Shown: positions 61,644-64,000 of the stretch, piece after piece
How positions within the stretch are numbered: position 1 is the stretch's first letter
Layout: every line of letters starts with the position of its first letter
Source: Halobellus limi
Lineage (GTDB): Archaea > Halobacteriota > Halobacteria > Halobacteriales > Haloferacaceae
DNA: 64,000 nt
Assembly: GCF_004799685.1 (NCBI RefSeq)
Contig: NZ_CP031311.1
Span: forward strand, 1,054,001 to 1,118,000
Direction of reading: 5' to 3'
Made by a program: the position numbers and the translations under genes
Notes under the pieces: generated by a model
The model's input: only the letters and a program-made list of their open reading frames with translations
Database searches by the model: none
Told to the model about the DNA's origin: nothing

Positions 61644-62561
61644 TCACCAGATTTTCCCCTCATTTGTTTCGTCAAGGATGTATTTCGAGTATATCTGACG
61701 AGCCATATCGCGTCCGGGCCTGCCGAAGAACGCCGCAATCGCGTATCCGGTTGTTGCAATTGACGGTGAGTTTTGCGCTGCACATAGGCCGTACCAGATT
61801 GCTCGCAGTGACCATATGTGGTCTCGGAACTCTGCTTGTGCTGCTAAAAGGTTCGTTGCGGCTGTAGCACGGCGATACGCTTCTGGATGTTCTTGATAGA
61901 GGTCGCGGTACTCTGTGATTGTTTTTCGGCGGTTCTCCACGATCTCTTTTTCCCCTCCTACTCCTGCCTCTCCCGGCTGCCGTTTAGCAACAACCTCATT
62001 CACGAATTTATATTCTGCAAATTGTGCCAATTCGATATTGACTGCTATATCATCGCTTGGGAGTGTCTCCATCCTAGGTATCCTCTTCAGGGCTTCTGCC
62101 GAAATTAGCATAGTTGATGGGATACACGGTGCCATCTCGAATGCAAGTGCTTGCGGCAGTACATCTTCCTGTACCTCAGGGTTAGGTTGAAGTATACGTC
62201 CGTCTGGCCACTGGATTGCTCCATATACGACTTCTGCTCCAGTTTCTTCTGCAGCCTCAACTTGCGATTCGATAGCAGATTCTGTTAGCGTATCATCGTC
62301 ATCTAAGAAGTGGATATACTTGCCATCAGCCTCGTCAATTCCGAGTTGACGGCACCCTGCGATACCGGGATCTGGGGTTGGTGAGAGATAGGTGGCTCCG
62401 AAATCTTCAGCAATATGTTGTGCGTTCCCATCAGCACCGTCTACGACGAATATTTCGACATTCTCTTCTGAGACTGTTTGGTTTTTAACACTCTCTAGGG
62501 CTCCTTCGAGTGATTCATTCCGTCTAAATGTTGGGATGATAACCGAAATTCTGGATATCAT
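61644..62561 (-). CDS. GT2 family glycosyltransferase
   Basis: A 305-residue GT-A protein. ISVIIPTFRRNESLEGALES, VDGADGNAQHIAEDFGATY, the DxD-like YIHFLDDDDTLTESAIESQV and a C-terminal helical tail AIAAFFGRPGRDMARQIYSK similar to the GT2 at 57036. The ATG at 62561 has a good GAGGTGA site 5 bases before it; the GTG at 62570 is inside that site. The gene replaces the middle of an older sulfatase-like gene according to my reading of the flanks. Confidence 0.9.
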   Translation of the reverse strand: MISRISVIIPTFRRNESLEGALESVKNQTVSEENVEIFVVDGADGNAQHIAEDFGATYLSPTPDPGIAGCRQLGIDEADGKYIHFLDDDDTLTESAIESQVEAAEETGAEVVYGAIQWPDGRILQPNPEVQEDVLPQALAFEMAPCIPSTMLISAEALKRIPRMETLPSDDIAVNIELAQFAEYKFVNEVVAKRQPGEAGVGGEKEIVENRRKTITEYRDLYQEHPEAYRRATAATNLLAAQAEFRDHIWSLRAIWYGLCAAQNSPSIATTGYAIAAFFGRPGRDMARQIYSKYILDETNEGKIW

Positions 62562-62566
62562 CTCTG

Positions 62567-63082
62567 TCACCTCACACTTTGTGATTGGCTGTTATATCGC
62601 CACGTGTGTTCACCCTCGCCGGGCGGCTGGACGCCCTCGAGGGCTGAGAGGCTGTCCCGCCCCTTCACACAGTTCGACCAGAACGAGGCGCCGGTGGCGT
62701 AGTCGATGTCGTCGGGGTCGACCAGCTCGAGGAAGTCGGCGCGGGTGGCGGAACCCTCGCATTGAAGATAGGCGTACAGCCAGGCAATCGCCCGTCGACG
62801 GCGCTCGTAGGTCTCCCCGGAACCGAGAAAGTCGAGGTCGTCGGGCACGTCCGCCGACTCGATCTCGGCGATCGCCTCGCCGCTCTCCTCTGGTTCGGCG
62901 TCGACATCGCCGCGCTGCTCGCGGAGGCGGTTGAGTACGTCGTTGAATGACTCGCCGGGGCGTTGCTTCTGTTTGGTGAACCACCGCCAGTTCGGCGTGA
63001 AACTATCTCCAGTACTCAAGCCAGTCTTGTCTGCCCGAAGGCTGTCGATGGTTACAAGAACGATATTGGAGTGTTCAGCCAT
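62567..63082 (-). CDS. Chimeric ORF: sulfatase-like N-terminus fused to a GC-rich antitoxin-like segment
   Basis: 171 residues. Residues 1-31 (MAEHSNIVLVTIDSLRADKT, then SFTPN) are the opening of an alkaline-phosphatase-superfamily protein. From about residue 32 the sequence changes to QKQRPGESFNDVLNRLREQR, in the style of VapB-like antitoxins, then to YERRRRAIAWLYAYLQCEGS, SFWSNCVKGRDSLSALEGVQ and GEGEHTWRY, like a haloarchaeal small regulatory protein. The base composition changes abruptly at about 62989 (AT-rich before, GC-rich to about 62590). Whether it is expressed is unclear. Confidence 0.6.
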   Translation of the reverse strand: MAEHSNIVLVTIDSLRADKTGLSTGDSFTPNWRWFTKQKQRPGESFNDVLNRLREQRGDVDAEPEESGEAIAEIESADVPDDLDFLGSGETYERRRRAIAWLYAYLQCEGSATRADFLELVDPDDIDYATGASFWSNCVKGRDSLSALEGVQPPGEGEHTWRYNSQSQSVR

Positions 63083-63152
63083 TTTATTTGAATAGTAGAT
63101 CAATCGGTTGATAACATTAAGCCAGTAATGATTCACCGGACTGATTTCGATA

Positions 63153-64000
63153 TCAGTTCAGTGTTCGGTTATCATATGAGTTTTCGTAATAAATAACACC
63201 ATATCCATTCGAATACACCTGGCTTCCAGTCGTGAACGCATTCATATCTCTTTGATAAAAGTTGAATTTGTATCCAATAGCGAAACCACCTAAATCCCGA
63301 TTATGTGCAAGCAAGGCGAGGAAATCGCCGGATGGTACGTCCGACTGATTTGCGCCAATGACGTTGTAACTGAGCGGCAAATCCGTCTGCTCTGCGAGTG
63401 TCCCGCGGTAGTAGTCTCGTTGGTTGTCCATTCGCAGGCCAACGTGAACGGTCTCTTCACGGGGGATCTGATTTCCCCTCCACACGTGCGTCTGAACGTT
63501 ACAGCGCCCACATGCCGTGGCACGTAACCGGAAATCCGGGTCGTCGCTGTTCAATAACCGTTCTCCACTCAACGAATTACTCGGTGCGACATCGTTAGTA
63601 ACGGTCTCGGAGACGACGCCGATATTCAATAACAGAAACACCGCAAGAACGAGAGAAAGCGTTGTCCGACTTGGAAGATACCCGGACCAGGTTGATGAAA
63701 CGCGACTGAAATCGTGCCGGAACATCCACTCCAAGAAGTTCCCAGATTCCCGTGAGCCGATTACTGCGAAGGGAACTGCGAATGTAAATATAATCATCAT
63801 CACGCGCGCGACCGCGAACCCGTTCCCCGAGGGAAGTGCCGACCCGACGAACATACTCATAAAACCGATTGCGACGGCGAGATAACCGGCGTCGATCCGC
63901 TCGTCCCTGAGTACGACGAGCCGAAGCACAGCAATAGCGATGCCGAGCGACATCAGGAGACCGAATACCACATAGAGGTACTTCGAGACAGTGATCGCAG
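63153..64000 (-). CDS. DUF2206-like membrane protein (C-terminal part, 5' end beyond window)
   Basis: At least 282 codons, open at the right edge. Hydrophobic segments (VVFGLLMSLGIAIAVLRLVV, YLAVAIGFMSMFVGSALPS, VARVMMIIFTFAVPFAVIG, TLSLVLAVFLLLNIGVVSET) precede an external region ending FTTGSQVYSNGYGVIYYENS. The layout matches haloarchaeal DUF2206 membrane proteins, found in surface-glycan clusters and suspected to act in glycan assembly or polymerisation. No stop or start seen beyond the window edge. Confidence 0.78.
   Translation of the reverse strand, partial: AITVSKYLYVVFGLLMSLGIAIAVLRLVVLRDERIDAGYLAVAIGFMSMFVGSALPSGNGFAVARVMMIIFTFAVPFAVIGSRESGNFLEWMFRHDFSRVSSTWSGYLPSRTTLSLVLAVFLLLNIGVVSETVTNDVAPSNSLSGERLLNSDDPDFRLRATACGRCNVQTHVWRGNQIPREETVHVGLRMDNQRDYYRGTLAEQTDLPLSYNVIGANQSDVPSGDFLALLAHNRDLGGFAIGYKFNFYQRDMNAFTTGSQVYSNGYGVIYYENSYDNRTLN

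Noticed and set aside
1-64000. CRISPR array or cas genes
   Set aside because: No regularly spaced direct repeats with unique spacers and no Cas-like protein were seen; the two 24-bp tandem repeats have no spacers.

Overview
The window looks like a chromosomal segment of a haloarchaeon (class Halobacteria). It is GC-rich for most of its length and its proteins are very acidic. It carries archaeal information-processing genes (small primase subunit, GINS, Cdc48, TmcA, ribosomal proteins L7Ae/S28e/L24e/L21e/L11/L1/L10/L12, RNA polymerase subunit F, aEF-1beta), the archaeal mevalonate enzymes mevalonate kinase and isopentenyl phosphate kinase, and typical haloarchaeal accessories (HalOD1 output domain, TrmB regulator, TAT-dependent lipoprotein). 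From memory, the order rpl7ae-rps28e-rpl24e-ndk, metE pair, HemK-like, mscS, ksgA, DUF655, rpoF, rpl21e, ef1b, zinc-finger protein, L12-L10-L1-L11, mvk-ipk resembles Haloferax and its relatives.

Layout. 1-2 kb: end of a molybdenum hydroxylase (xanthine dehydrogenase/aldehyde oxidase type) operon and its XdhC maturase. 2.3-6.3 kb: a TrmB regulator, priS-gins, a peroxiredoxin. 6.6-9.2 kb: Cdc48 translationally coupled to a small Hsp20-like protein. 9.3-15 kb: hydrolase, small membrane proteins, eIF2B-like protein, GNAT enzyme, tRNA acetyltransferase TmcA. 15.2-32.3 kb: the housekeeping core listed above. A palindromic MITE-like element sits between rpl11 and rpl1, and a hairpin that may be an L1 autoregulation site lies in the rpl1 leader. 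32.5-38 kb: a sugar-nucleotide and polysaccharide cluster (deacetylase-like lipoprotein, GT2, SDR epimerase, UDP-sugar dehydrogenase). 38-44.6 kb: regulators and small proteins, including a pirin and a flavoprotein that share a TTACC-N4-GGTAA palindrome, a HalOD1 membrane protein and a LURP-one-like protein.

44.6-64 kb is a surface-glycan island: four GT4/GT2 families, a flippase, an FkbM methyltransferase, an epimerase, a DUF2206-like membrane protein, and repeated alkaline-phosphatase-superfamily ('sulfatase') genes. From about 50 kb the DNA becomes much more AT-rich, two insertion sequences appear (a nonsense-mutated IS1595-type and an intact-looking IS5-type with a 7-bp target duplication), and there are at least five broken or chimeric genes. 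Both intact sulfatase-like proteins and one truncated copy have Thr where a true sulfatase has Cys, so they are better candidates for phospho- or other group-transferring enzymes acting on the glycan. The island looks like a place where glycan genes are replaced piecemeal. I saw no rRNA, complete tRNA, CRISPR array or replication origin.
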